Below are positions 15,099 to 21,947 of a stretch of DNA of 28,975 nucleotides, in pieces. Made by a program: the position numbers and the translations under genes. This DNA comes from UBA1081 sp964454355 (GTDB taxonomy: Bacteria > Bacillota > Clostridia > Oscillospirales > Acutalibacteraceae). The DNA is taken from the NCBI GenBank assembly GCA_964454355.1, contig CAYVTA010000014.1:1-28975 (forward strand). Reading direction: 5' to 3'. A model generated the notes under the pieces. It ran no database searches. It had not been told where the DNA came from and worked only from the letters and a program-made list of their open reading frames with translations. Position 1 is the stretch's first letter; the number at the start of each line of letters is the position of its first letter.

Positions 15099-15127
15099 TT
15101 GACATTGATAAAAAACAGTGGTATATT
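15099..15127 (+). promoter_or_regulatory. Promoter of the AbrB-like gene
   Basis: TTGACA (15099-15104), 17-base spacer, TATATT (15122-15127), giving a leader of about 20 bases. Confidence 0.8.
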
Positions 15128-15154
15128 ATAGAAAAAACAAGGAAGTGATTTCTT

Positions 15155-15415
15155 ATGAGAACAACAGGCATTGTAAGAACAGTAGATTCTGTAGGAAGAT
15201 TTGTTATTCCGATGGAGCTTAGAAAACAGTTGAATATTGTTGACGCTAAGGATGCACTTGAGGTATACGTTGATGAAGACAAAATCATCCTCAAGAAATA
15301 TACCCCATCCTGCTTCTTCTGCAACAGCTATGAAGACATCGTAGAGTATAATGACCATAAGATTTGTAAAACTTGCATAACCAAGCTTTCTGAGAATCTC
15401 GCTCAATCTGAATAA
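15155..15415 (+). CDS. AbrB/SpoVT-family transcriptional regulator
   Basis: This 86-residue DNA-binding protein of the swapped-hairpin AbrB superfamily has the N-terminal domain signature TGIVRTVDSVGRFVIPMELR and DALEVYVDEDKIILKKY (residues 4-50). The C-terminal half carries two Cys pairs, CFFC (54-57) and CKTC (72-75), a probable zinc site common in clostridial AbrB relatives. AbrB proteins are transition-state regulators of stationary-phase, peptide and biofilm genes, acting as dimers or tetramers. The start ATG is supported by AAGGAAGTG and a consensus promoter. It is monocistronic. It sits just downstream of the two micropeptide units, which are plausible but unproven targets. Confidence 0.9.
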   Translation: MRTTGIVRTVDSVGRFVIPMELRKQLNIVDAKDALEVYVDEDKIILKKYTPSCFFCNSYEDIVEYNDHKICKTCITKLSENLAQSE

Positions 15416-15439
15416 AAAATCAAGCACCCTTTTTCTTGC

Positions 15440-15470
15440 AAAAAAAAGCAGAGCCGTTAAGCTCTGCTTT
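15440..15470. terminator. Bidirectional terminator between abrB-like and Ser-rich genes
   Basis: AAAGCAGAGC (15445-15454) and GCTCTGCTTT (15461-15470) form a perfect 10-bp stem with a 6-base loop. On the minus strand it is followed by a run of U from the A-tract beginning at 15440, so it is strongest for the Ser-rich protein gene. On the plus strand it can end the AbrB-like transcript. Confidence 0.85.
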
Positions 15471-15488
15471 AAATTATTGGGTCGATTA

Positions 15489-16478
15489 TTACTTATAAGT
15501 AACGTTGTTGATTGTCATCTTGTTTGTAAGAGTTGCGTAACCTGAAACGGGAACGAAAACTGCAGTTGCATCAACTTCGATAAAGTAGTTCATGATCTGT
15601 GTAAGAGATTCAACTTCACCTGTCTCTGTGTTGAATACGAGAGTAGCTGTACAATCCTTACATGTAAGATCGAACTTATTCATTGTAACAACGCCTGCAA
15701 ACTCAGCAACGATGTTGTCAATTTCTTCCTGGTTAAGAGGATTGAACATTGAACCAACGATACTACCGCAGGAGGTTGCTCCTTCTTCAGCGGGATATGC
15801 ACCCATTTCATCGTTAAGAACGATTTCAATTGTTGTCATTCCGCCGCTTTCAGTCATTGATGCTGTTTTGATAGCACTTGCATCTGTAAGAAGACAACCC
15901 TTGTCATTTCTGACGATCGGGATCTGTGCTTTATCATCTCTCTGCTGAATTTCAGCTTCATCCTCAGAAGTCATAAGACCCTGAGCGATAGGAAGAACAA
16001 GGTTACCTACGGTACCGAGGTCATAGTCATCAGCAAGAGTCTGGAACTCTTTCTTTTCGTATGTAGCTACGCCGTCCTTGAGCTGATTCATAACTTCTGT
16101 ATACTTAGCAAGGATCTCTTCTTTTGAAGGCTGTGAAGAATCAGCGGATGCATCGCCTTCTGAGTTTGCTGAATCACTTGCACCGTTTGAAGGGTTTTCA
16201 CTTGCTGTGCTGTCATTTGAGCTTGAAGCAGATGAATCATTTGAGCTTGAAGATGTGTTGCTTGAGCTTGAGCTTGAGCTTGAAGATGTGTTGCTTGAGC
16301 TTGAGCTTGAGGAAGAACTGCTGTTATCGTTTGATGCAACAGTACCTGAAACTGTAACAGTAGAAATTTTAGATGCTGTTACGATACAGCAAACTGAACA
16401 TACACACAATGCCAAAACTGTAACAACGGAAACGAGTCTGGAAAGTACGGGTGAATCGTACTCATGGCTTTTTTTCAT
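15489..16478 (-). CDS. Membrane-anchored extracellular protein with Ser-rich stalk
   Basis: ATG 16478 is preferred over an in-frame ATG at 16499 because AAAGGGG lies just upstream and none precedes the longer form. The 329-residue product has a short cytoplasmic start, one hydrophobic segment (LVSVVTVLALCVCSVCCIVT) acting as an uncleaved anchor or signal, then about 60 residues of nearly pure Ser with Asn/Asp/Thr. A folded acidic domain of about 220 residues follows. The domain contains two cysteines in a short loop (CKDC), and its pattern suggests a beta-rich surface domain. I do not recognise a catalytic family. The Ser stalk is encoded by a 33-bp tandem repeat. It lies downstream of the penicillin-binding protein gene on the same strand, without a visible terminator between, so read-through is possible. 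Confidence 0.75.
   Translation of the reverse strand: MKKSHEYDSPVLSRLVSVVTVLALCVCSVCCIVTASKISTVTVSGTVASNDNSSSSSSSSSSNTSSSSSSSSSNTSSSSNDSSASSSNDSTASENPSNGASDSANSEGDASADSSQPSKEEILAKYTEVMNQLKDGVATYEKKEFQTLADDYDLGTVGNLVLPIAQGLMTSEDEAEIQQRDDKAQIPIVRNDKGCLLTDASAIKTASMTESGGMTTIEIVLNDEMGAYPAEEGATSCGSIVGSMFNPLNQEEIDNIVAEFAGVVTMNKFDLTCKDCTATLVFNTETGEVESLTQIMNYFIEVDATAVFVPVSGYATLTNKMTINNVTYK
16243..16308. repeat. 33-bp tandem repeat inside the Ser-stalk coding region
   Basis: Two adjacent 33-bp units start at 16243 and 16276 and are identical over their first 30 bases. Each encodes Asn-Thr plus nine Ser on the minus strand. The units are themselves built from TTGAGC hexamers. The length is a multiple of three, so copy-number change would lengthen or shorten the stalk without a frameshift. 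Confidence 0.85.
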
Positions 16479-16684
16479 ATTTAGAGTTACCCCTTTCATG
16501 GATTGCTAAATTTACTAACCCAATACATTTCTGGTGCATAATACACCGTTTATATTAAATTTACATCAAATGAAAAAAAAAGTCAAGATGTAAAATCAGA
16601 TTTCTATTAACTTTTTATCAAAAATTTAAAAATATTATCATAATTAACATAATTTTCGCAATGTAATTTTTCCGAAACATATTT

Positions 16685-18286
16685 TTACCATTCAATCAAA
16701 TCTGCAATATCCCTGAAAATCGGTGCACATTCGGTTGAAGACGAGCTTCCGTCCTCTTTAAATACAACAATAACATATTTCGGTTCATCCGCCGGATAGT
16801 AACCGGCAAACCATGTATGAACGATATCTCTGCCGTCCTGAGTCCATCCCGTTTCTGCGGTTGCAGTTTTTCCTGCAGCGGTATAGCTCATAGGCTTTGC
16901 AAGCTTTCCCGTTCCGTTTTCAACCGTTTCCTCAAGCATTGAGCAAATTTTTTGACAAACATAATCCGTTAACACTTTATTATTTATTTCATTTGAATAA
17001 TATGCCTGTGTGCTGCCGTTTTCATCAACTATTTCCTTTAATATATAAGGCTCTCTGTAATATCCTCCGTTGACAAATGTGCAGTAAACAGCAGCCATCT
17101 GCAGCGGTGTTGCCAAAAGAGCTCCCTGTCCGAAGGACAGATTTGCAAGTGCGGCTGAGGAATCAATATCAGCAACAATCGGCAGATTTCCCGAAACGGA
17201 AACAAGATTGTCTGCAAGAATAATCTTCTCACCCAGCCCTAATTGAGAGGCAAGAGTGATGATTTTTTCACTCCCTACGCTCTGACCTAACTGAATAAAA
17301 TACGAATTACATGATACAGCCATAGCCTCGGTCATATCGACTGCTCCGTGACCGTCTTTTTTGTGGCAATTGAATCGGATGCCGTTTACGGTAACATATC
17401 CACTGCACTCAAATACGGTATCCTCTGAAATTCCGCTTTCAAGAGCCGCCGCCGCAACGATACTTTTAAATACCGAGCCCACCGAATAGGAGCTGAGTGC
17501 CCTGTTAAGAAAAGGGGACGACGAATCGGCAAGCGATGAAGCCATATTATCCCTGTCAAAAGAAGGTTCACTGACCAAAGCTAAAATTTCACTTGTCTGA
17601 GCATCCAAAACAACAACAGCACCGCAATTAAGCTCATTTCTTTCGGCAACATCCTCACAGATACGCTGAATTTCATAATCAAGAGTCAGAACAAGTCCGC
17701 CCGAAGATGCATAATCATCGGACTGAATTTCAAAAGACTGACCACGCAGCATAACACCGGAAGCATCAGCACTGTAACGGACAGACAGCGTACCGGAATA
17801 TTTATCCATAAGACTTTCAAAGGATTTTTCGATTGCAGTCGCACCGTTTCCCTCACTGTCAAGATATCCGATAACCTGAGAAGCAATATCATCTGAGGAA
17901 TATCTGTTATAAACCGTCAGTTCAATGATATCGTCACTGTTTCCGCTGTACTGCTCAACATAAAACAGAAACGGAGTGCCTTTTTCAGCCAATTTTTCCG
18001 CTTCATCAAATTCATCCTCATCAAGCGATTCTTTGAGCGTTTCCATGGCTTCGGACGTAGGGTCAATAACTAAAACAGTCTGAAAATCCCTGTTTACAAG
18101 CGGTACCATATTTCTGTCATAAATCATGCCTCTTGATTGAGCTATATCAATACGCCGTGTACTTTGAGAAGTCCCTGCCTGTGCATATTCAGATGTACTT
18201 ATGTCCGCAACTCTGAAAAGTAACAGAACAGAAATAATTACAACACTCATAAATGAAAAAATCGCTCTTTTATCCGTAATAATCAC
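16685..18286 (-). CDS. Class B penicillin-binding protein (transpeptidase)
   Basis: This 533-residue membrane-anchored D,D-transpeptidase cross-links peptidoglycan outside the cell. One N-terminal membrane helix (about 9-27) is followed by the class B dimerisation signature RGMIYDRN (52-59) and the transpeptidase domain. The active-site motifs are S-V-F-K (nucleophile Ser271, Lys274), S-C-N (325-327) and K-T-A (472-474). The last is a variant of the usual KTG, continuing ATAETG. The sequence is most like PbpA/SpoVD/FtsI relatives of Clostridia; there is no C-terminal PASTA domain. The best in-frame start is GTG 18286, but no SD is evident before it. ATG 18250 would cut into the membrane helix. 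Its start region abuts the divergent CorA leader promoter. Confidence 0.9.
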   Translation of the reverse strand: MIITDKRAIFSFMSVVIISVLLLFRVADISTSEYAQAGTSQSTRRIDIAQSRGMIYDRNMVPLVNRDFQTVLVIDPTSEAMETLKESLDEDEFDEAEKLAEKGTPFLFYVEQYSGNSDDIIELTVYNRYSSDDIASQVIGYLDSEGNGATAIEKSFESLMDKYSGTLSVRYSADASGVMLRGQSFEIQSDDYASSGGLVLTLDYEIQRICEDVAERNELNCGAVVVLDAQTSEILALVSEPSFDRDNMASSLADSSSPFLNRALSSYSVGSVFKSIVAAAALESGISEDTVFECSGYVTVNGIRFNCHKKDGHGAVDMTEAMAVSCNSYFIQLGQSVGSEKIITLASQLGLGEKIILADNLVSVSGNLPIVADIDSSAALANLSFGQGALLATPLQMAAVYCTFVNGGYYREPYILKEIVDENGSTQAYYSNEINNKVLTDYVCQKICSMLEETVENGTGKLAKPMSYTAAGKTATAETGWTQDGRDIVHTWFAGYYPADEPKYVIVVFKEDGSSSSTECAPIFRDIADLIEW

Positions 18287-18358
18287 CGAAAATAGTATTT
18301 ACCGAAATCATCCTATTATCATGAGTGAAAAAAATCTTAATACTTAAAAAGAAAAACA

Positions 18359-18386
18359 TTGACAAAGACATGTTTTTTGGTATAAA
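18359..18386 (+). promoter_or_regulatory. Promoter of the CorA-type gene and its leader ORF
   Basis: TTGACA (18359-18364), 16-base spacer, TATAAA (18381-18386), with extended TGG before the -10. It implies a leader of roughly 185 bases before the transporter ATG, much longer than for other genes here. Confidence 0.75.
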
Positions 18387-18395
18387 ATGATAATG

Positions 18396-18423
18396 TTCAA
18401 ACGATTCTGACGGTATGTTTGAA
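18396..18423 (+). other. 5'-end hairpin in the CorA leader RNA
   Basis: TTCAAAC (18396-18402) pairs with GTTTGAA (18417-18423), a perfect 7-bp stem with a 14-base loop, close to the predicted transcript start. It may protect the RNA or take part in leader folding. Confidence 0.45.
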
Positions 18424-18454
18424 TAAATTTTCAAAATCGAGGAAGTGATTTAGA

Positions 18455-18514
18455 ATGGAACCCGATTCTTATCCGGGGACTACCGTACCGCCTAAACAAA
18501 AATACACTGAATAA
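18455..18514 (+). CDS. 19-residue leader peptide upstream of the CorA-type transporter
   Basis: The peptide MEPDSYPGTTVPPKQKYTE is encoded between a strong promoter and the transporter gene. Its SD is GAGGAAGTG (18439-18447). It starts Met-Glu-Pro-Asp and has four prolines including a Pro-Pro pair. Enterobacterial MgtL, the leader peptide of the magnesium transporter gene mgtA, also starts Met-Glu-Pro-Asp and is proline-rich. In that system, acidic and proline residues near the N-terminus destabilise or slow ribosomes when magnesium is low. A regulatory role here is an inference from position and composition; the small size means a chance ORF cannot be excluded. Confidence 0.6.
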   Translation: MEPDSYPGTTVPPKQKYTE

Positions 18515-18532
18515 ATCAAAGCTTTGAATGTT

Positions 18533-18567
18533 CTTTCACGGCTTTGCTTTGTTCGGCTGTGAAAGGA
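18533..18567 (+). promoter_or_regulatory. Hairpin occluding the CorA ribosome binding site
   Basis: CTTTCACGGC (18533-18542) pairs with GCTGTGAAAG (18556-18565), 10 bp with one G-U pair and a 13-base loop. The transporter's SD (AAAGGA, 18562-18567) lies in and next to the 3' arm, so folding would block initiation at ATG 18577. No U-run follows, which makes translational control more likely than termination. The loop (TTTGTT, 18548-18553) can pair with AACAAA (18495-18500), which lies within the leader ORF codons. Confidence 0.55.
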
Positions 18568-18576
18568 TTTGATAAT

Positions 18577-19521
18577 ATGACCAACTGTTACATTACAAGG
18601 AACAACTACCTTGAGGAGCTGACAGGACCCGAACCCGGTTGTTGGGTGAATCTTATTGCACCCGGTGAGTCCGAGCTCAACCGTATTTCAAACAAATACA
18701 ATCTCGACATTGACGCTCTTAAGGCTGCTCTCGACGCTGACGAGCGTTCCCGTATTGAAGTTGAAGACAACTACACTATGATTCTTGTTAACATTCCCGT
18801 TATTGAAGAGGAAACCGACAAGGAGCTTTACAGCACTATCCCTCTTGCAATCATTGTTGTTGATGATGCTGTTATTACCGTTTGCAGTGAGGATACACCC
18901 ATTCTCAGGCAGTTTGCTATCGGCAAGGTTAAGGATTTCTACTCCAATATGAAATCACGATTTATCCTGCAGATTCTTTACAGAACATCATCACTTTTTC
19001 TTACTTACCTGAGAATCATTGACAAGAAAAGTGAGAATGTTGAAAACGAGCTTCATAAATCTCAGAAAAACAAAGAGCTTATTGAGCTTCTGAAGCTTGA
19101 AAAATCCCTTGTTTATTTCACCACTGCACTTCGTTCAAACGAGGCGATACTTGAAAAAATGCTCCGTCTTGAAATTATCAAAAAATACCCGGAAGATGTT
19201 GATTTGCTTGAAGACGTTATCGTTGAAAACAAGCAGGCTATTGAAATGGCTAATATATATTCAGGTATTTTAAGCGGAACGATGGATGCTTTCGCTTCCG
19301 TTATCTCAAACAACCTTAATATCGTAATGAAGGTACTGTCCGTTATCACCATTGTGCTTTCAATTCCGACACTTATATTCAGTGCCTACGGAATGAATAC
19401 GAATCTTGACGGAATGCCCTTTGCAAACAGTCCTTGGGGATTTACGATAGTTGTTGTTTCCGCAATTGTCATTTCACTTGTGGCAATGATTGTATTTATG
19501 AAAAGTAAAAAGTTTAAATAA
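18577..19521 (+). CDS. corA: CorA-family divalent metal transporter
   Basis: This 314-residue inner-membrane channel of the CorA superfamily imports Mg2+ (and possibly Co2+ or Ni2+) as a pentamer. The cytoplasmic N-terminal funnel is rich in charged helices. Two C-terminal membrane helices follow, with the selectivity motif GMN at 272-274 (YGMNTNLDGMPF) after the first helix. The extracellular loop lacks the canonical MPEL but has a related MPF. The basic C-terminus (MKSKKFK) is typical. The start is ATG 18577 with AAAGGA. A TTG extension to 18544 lies inside the SD hairpin and is rejected. It is preceded by a short leader ORF and has no co-transcribed gene; a terminator follows. Confidence 0.9.
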   Translation: MTNCYITRNNYLEELTGPEPGCWVNLIAPGESELNRISNKYNLDIDALKAALDADERSRIEVEDNYTMILVNIPVIEEETDKELYSTIPLAIIVVDDAVITVCSEDTPILRQFAIGKVKDFYSNMKSRFILQILYRTSSLFLTYLRIIDKKSENVENELHKSQKNKELIELLKLEKSLVYFTTALRSNEAILEKMLRLEIIKKYPEDVDLLEDVIVENKQAIEMANIYSGILSGTMDAFASVISNNLNIVMKVLSVITIVLSIPTLIFSAYGMNTNLDGMPFANSPWGFTIVVVSAIVISLVAMIVFMKSKKFK

Positions 19522-19528
19522 TAATTTC

Positions 19529-19550
19529 AGCCGCCGATATGGCGGCTCTC
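19529..19550. terminator. Bidirectional terminator between corA and sugar kinase genes
   Basis: AGCCGCC (19529-19535) and GGCGGCT (19541-19547) form a 7-bp GC-rich stem with a 5-base loop between two convergent genes. The flanking sequence is T-rich on the plus side and A/T mixed on the minus side. Confidence 0.7.
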
Positions 19551-20501
19551 TTATATTAAAATATCAAGAATTTCACTTTTTTCAGGCACACTGCGAAGTG
19601 CGCCTTTTTTTGTTGTAACAAGTCCTGCGGCGGCACAAGCAAAATTCAAAAGCTCTCCCAAAGCTCTTTCATCGGTTTCCGTCCCGTTTTTAAGCACAAA
19701 ATCAAGAACACAGCCCATAAAAATATCTCCCGCTCCCGTAGTATCAACAGTTTTTAAATTAAGATAAGCTTCATGGCAGGCAAAGCTGTGGTCACTGAAG
19801 CCGTAAGCTCCCTTTTTTCCGCAGGTAACAAAGAGCATTTTAACTTGAGCATATCTTGCTTTAATGACATCTCTGACCGAAAAAGGATCGGAAACGCCAA
19901 AAAGGAACTCTGCTTCATCATCTGCAAGCTTAACTACATCTGCATTTGCAAGACCCCATTCAATGCGTTTTTTCGCTTCATCCGAATCATTCCACAATGC
20001 TTTTCTGAGATTGGGGTCAAAGCTTACAAGCAGTCCGTTTTCTTTCGCAAGCTCAAGAGCATATTCCGTTGCCTTTCTTGCAGGTGCATGAGTAAGAGAA
20101 AGAGAACCAAAATGAAAAATTTTGCTTGATTTTATAATTTCGCAATCAACTTCTTCTTTTTTCAGCTGAGTATCTGCTGATGAATTTCTAAAGAAGCTGA
20201 AATCACGTTCTCCGTCTTCATTTGTAACAACAAAAGCCTGCGTTGTATCACAGGTTTTATCAAGTAACAGACCTCGAGCAGAAATTCCGCTGTCAATTAT
20301 GCTCTTTTTCAGCATTCTTCCCAGTACATCATCGCCTACTTTTCCTATAAAAGCAGTTTTTCTGCCTAATTTTGACAGCATGGCAAGAACATTGCAGACA
20401 GCTCCGCCTGGATTTGCTTCAAAAAGAAGATTTGAGTTCTCACTCATTCCGCTGTGAGTAAAATCTACTAACAATTCCCCTAATGATACAACATCGTACA
20501 T
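19551..20501 (-). CDS. PfkB-family carbohydrate kinase (fructokinase-like)
   Basis: This 316-residue cytoplasmic ribokinase-fold kinase phosphorylates a sugar with ATP. The N-terminal substrate region GELLVDFTHSG and NPGGAVCNVL (about 30-39) and the C-terminal signature DTTGAGDIFMG (253-263, catalytic Asp259) are typical. The sequence style is closest to fructokinases (ScrK type), but substrate cannot be fixed from sequence because PfkB kinases vary. The start ATG has AGGAGA 7 bases upstream. It is expressed from its own consensus promoter, with an operator-like inverted repeat and a terminator-like hairpin in its leader. No transporter or glycosidase is adjacent, so the sugar source is not indicated locally. 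Confidence 0.9.
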   Translation of the reverse strand: MYDVVSLGELLVDFTHSGMSENSNLLFEANPGGAVCNVLAMLSKLGRKTAFIGKVGDDVLGRMLKKSIIDSGISARGLLLDKTCDTTQAFVVTNEDGERDFSFFRNSSADTQLKKEEVDCEIIKSSKIFHFGSLSLTHAPARKATEYALELAKENGLLVSFDPNLRKALWNDSDEAKKRIEWGLANADVVKLADDEAEFLFGVSDPFSVRDVIKARYAQVKMLFVTCGKKGAYGFSDHSFACHEAYLNLKTVDTTGAGDIFMGCVLDFVLKNGTETDERALGELLNFACAAAGLVTTKKGALRSVPEKSEILDILI

Positions 20502-20519
20502 ACAACTTTCTCCTATGGC

Positions 20520-20553
20520 AAAAAGAAGCTTCCTTTCGGAAAGCCTCTTTTTT
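20520..20553 (-). terminator. Terminator-like hairpin in the kinase leader (candidate attenuator)
   Basis: On the minus strand GGCTTTCC and GGAAGC pair around a GAAA tetraloop, and the stem is extended by an A/T-rich base with one bulge and one mismatch. A UUCUUUUU run follows, and the kinase SD starts only a few bases later. It lies between the kinase promoter and its start codon, so full termination would prevent expression; attenuation is inferred. The flanking A- and T-tracts also allow function on the plus strand. Confidence 0.55.
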
Positions 20554-20590
20554 GCGTTTTATTGATTGAAGGTAATGAAGATATCTCGCA

Positions 20591-20618
20591 TTATGAGTTA
20601 GCAACTGCTAACTCATAA
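20591..20618. promoter_or_regulatory. Perfect 13-bp inverted repeat operator
   Basis: TTATGAGTTAGCA (20591-20603) and TGCTAACTCATAA (20606-20618) are exact reverse complements with a 2-base centre. It lies directly downstream of the kinase -10, over the predicted start point. The core GTTAGCA-N2-TGCTAAC has the form of a MarR-type site, but the binding protein is unknown and none is encoded in this window. Confidence 0.75.
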
Positions 20619-20622
20619 ACAT

Positions 20623-20651
20623 ATTATATACTACCCATCCTCATTTGTCAA
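20623..20651 (-). promoter_or_regulatory. Consensus promoter of the sugar kinase gene
   Basis: Minus strand: TTGACA (20651-20646), 17-base spacer, TATAAT (20628-20623). Both hexamers are perfect. Its -35 box shares five bases with the divergent promoter at 20645-20673. Confidence 0.9.
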
Positions 20652-20673
20652 TACTTTTTTGATTTTTTATAAT
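20645..20673 (+). promoter_or_regulatory. Promoter of the metallophosphoesterase gene
   Basis: TTGTCA (20645-20650), 17-base spacer, TATAAT (20668-20673). The -35 box is shared almost entirely with the kinase promoter on the other strand. Confidence 0.8.
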
Positions 20674-20728
20674 ATTGAATTTTATCATTTTTTGTGCTAT
20701 GCTGAAATACACAAAGGAAGTGCTTATT

Positions 20729-21853
20729 ATGAACAAAATTTTAAAAGCGTTATTAACCGGTTTCACACTCCCCTGTCTTGCGGCAATGGGCAGTCCAAAG
20801 AAGTTTCGTTCGGCAAAATTCAAGAGAGAAGAGCCGTCACCTCTTAAATTCGGACCTGACGGTAAATTCAAAATTCTACATATAACCGACATTCATGACG
20901 TTGAACCTATCATGGACGATGACCCTATTCGTGAAATACCCGAAAGCCGTGACAAGGAAACGATAAATGTTATTGAAAAGCTGGTTGAAAGAACAAACCC
21001 CGATCTTGTTGTATTCGGCGGAGATAATATCAGCGGATACTGGCAGGAATTTACATACGATTATGTACAAAGCACAATTCAAAAGATTACAGCTCCCATA
21101 AGAGAAAGAAACATCCCTCTGTGTGTCGTTTTCGGCAATCATGACGGCGAAGAAGGCTTCCACACGGAATTTCAGATGCTCCAATACATGGAATATCCCA
21201 ACTGTCGCTCAAAGCTTAACGATGCAGATGTTTACGGCTGCGGTAACTGCTGCGTAACGATAAAAAGCAGCAAAAGCGACAAGGATGCCTTTGCAATTTG
21301 GTTAATGGACTCAAACGATTATCAGCGTAACAAGGACGGAGGTTTATCCTATGACTGCGTACACGATGATCAAATTGAATGGTATAAAAAAAGAGCCGCA
21401 GAGCTCAAAGAAGCCAACGGCGGTGCTCCTCTGCCCGCAATTCTTTTTCAGCATATCCCTGTTCAGCAGGAGCTTGACGGCTTCAAAGAAGTCACAGACG
21501 GAGAGCCCTATGACTTTGAGCGAGACGGAAAATATTTCAAATTCGGACATAAAATTCTCGAAGGCAGAATCAGAGAATGTCCTTGTCCGCCCTACATGGA
21601 AAACAACCACAGACAGCAATTTGAAAGCTGGAAAAAATCAGGTGATATCATCGCCGCATTTTTCGGCCATGACCATGTAAACGATTTTCATATAAATGTT
21701 GATGGAATTGACCTCTATCAGACTCTCGGAGCCGGCTATTTTTCATACGGCATGGAACACGGCGGACGAATCATAATTCTGGATGAAAATGACCCGAAAA
21801 ATATTTTCAGTCAGTCAATAGAAATCGAGAGAATCACAGATACTCATATTTAA
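20729..21853 (+). CDS. Calcineurin-like metallophosphoesterase
   Basis: This 374-residue hydrolase has the dinuclear metal motifs D-x-H (Asp54, His56 in HITDIHD), GGDN (Asp99), GNHD (137-139), FQHIP and GHDH in FFGHDHVND near residue 317. The arrangement is that of the larger DCR2/Icc-like phosphoesterases; the substrate is unknown. The N-terminus (MNKILKALLTGFTLPCLAAM) is weakly hydrophobic and might be a membrane or signal sequence, but it is not a clear signal peptide. ATG 20729 has AAAGGAAGTG upstream; an in-frame start at 20675 overlaps the -10 region and is rejected. Transcription is divergent from the sugar kinase, from overlapping promoters. Confidence 0.87.
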   Translation: MNKILKALLTGFTLPCLAAMGSPKKFRSAKFKREEPSPLKFGPDGKFKILHITDIHDVEPIMDDDPIREIPESRDKETINVIEKLVERTNPDLVVFGGDNISGYWQEFTYDYVQSTIQKITAPIRERNIPLCVVFGNHDGEEGFHTEFQMLQYMEYPNCRSKLNDADVYGCGNCCVTIKSSKSDKDAFAIWLMDSNDYQRNKDGGLSYDCVHDDQIEWYKKRAAELKEANGGAPLPAILFQHIPVQQELDGFKEVTDGEPYDFERDGKYFKFGHKILEGRIRECPCPPYMENNHRQQFESWKKSGDIIAAFFGHDHVNDFHINVDGIDLYQTLGAGYFSYGMEHGGRIIILDENDPKNIFSQSIEIERITDTHI

Positions 21854-21870
21854 ACATTAATCATATCAAA

Positions 21871-21893
21871 AAAAACTTAATTATCAAGTTTTT
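21871..21893 (+). terminator. AT-rich terminator-like hairpin after the phosphoesterase gene
   Basis: AAAAACTT (21871-21878) and AAGTTTTT (21886-21893) form an 8-bp stem with a 7-base loop and U-rich 3' side. The stem is weak because it has only one G-C pair. Confidence 0.45.
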
Positions 21894-21912
21894 CAAAGCT
21901 ACTTTTTTCCTC

Positions 21913-21941
21913 TTGACAAAAAGGAAAAAAGGTGTTATGAT
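21913..21941 (+). promoter_or_regulatory. Promoter of the trp operon
   Basis: TTGACA (21913-21918), 17-base spacer, TATGAT (21936-21941). Transcription would begin near 21948, just before Stem I of the T-box. Confidence 0.85.
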
Positions 21942-21947
21942 ACAGAT

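Noticed and set aside
18393..18576. M-box (ykoK-type) Mg2+ riboswitch before the CorA gene
   Set aside because: The leader is only about 185 bases, much of it taken by the leader ORF and two simple hairpins; none of the M-box conserved core is seen.
20559..20591. 10-codon ORF in the kinase leader
   Set aside because: No SD precedes its ATG, which lies within the operator repeat; there is no compositional signal of a leader peptide.
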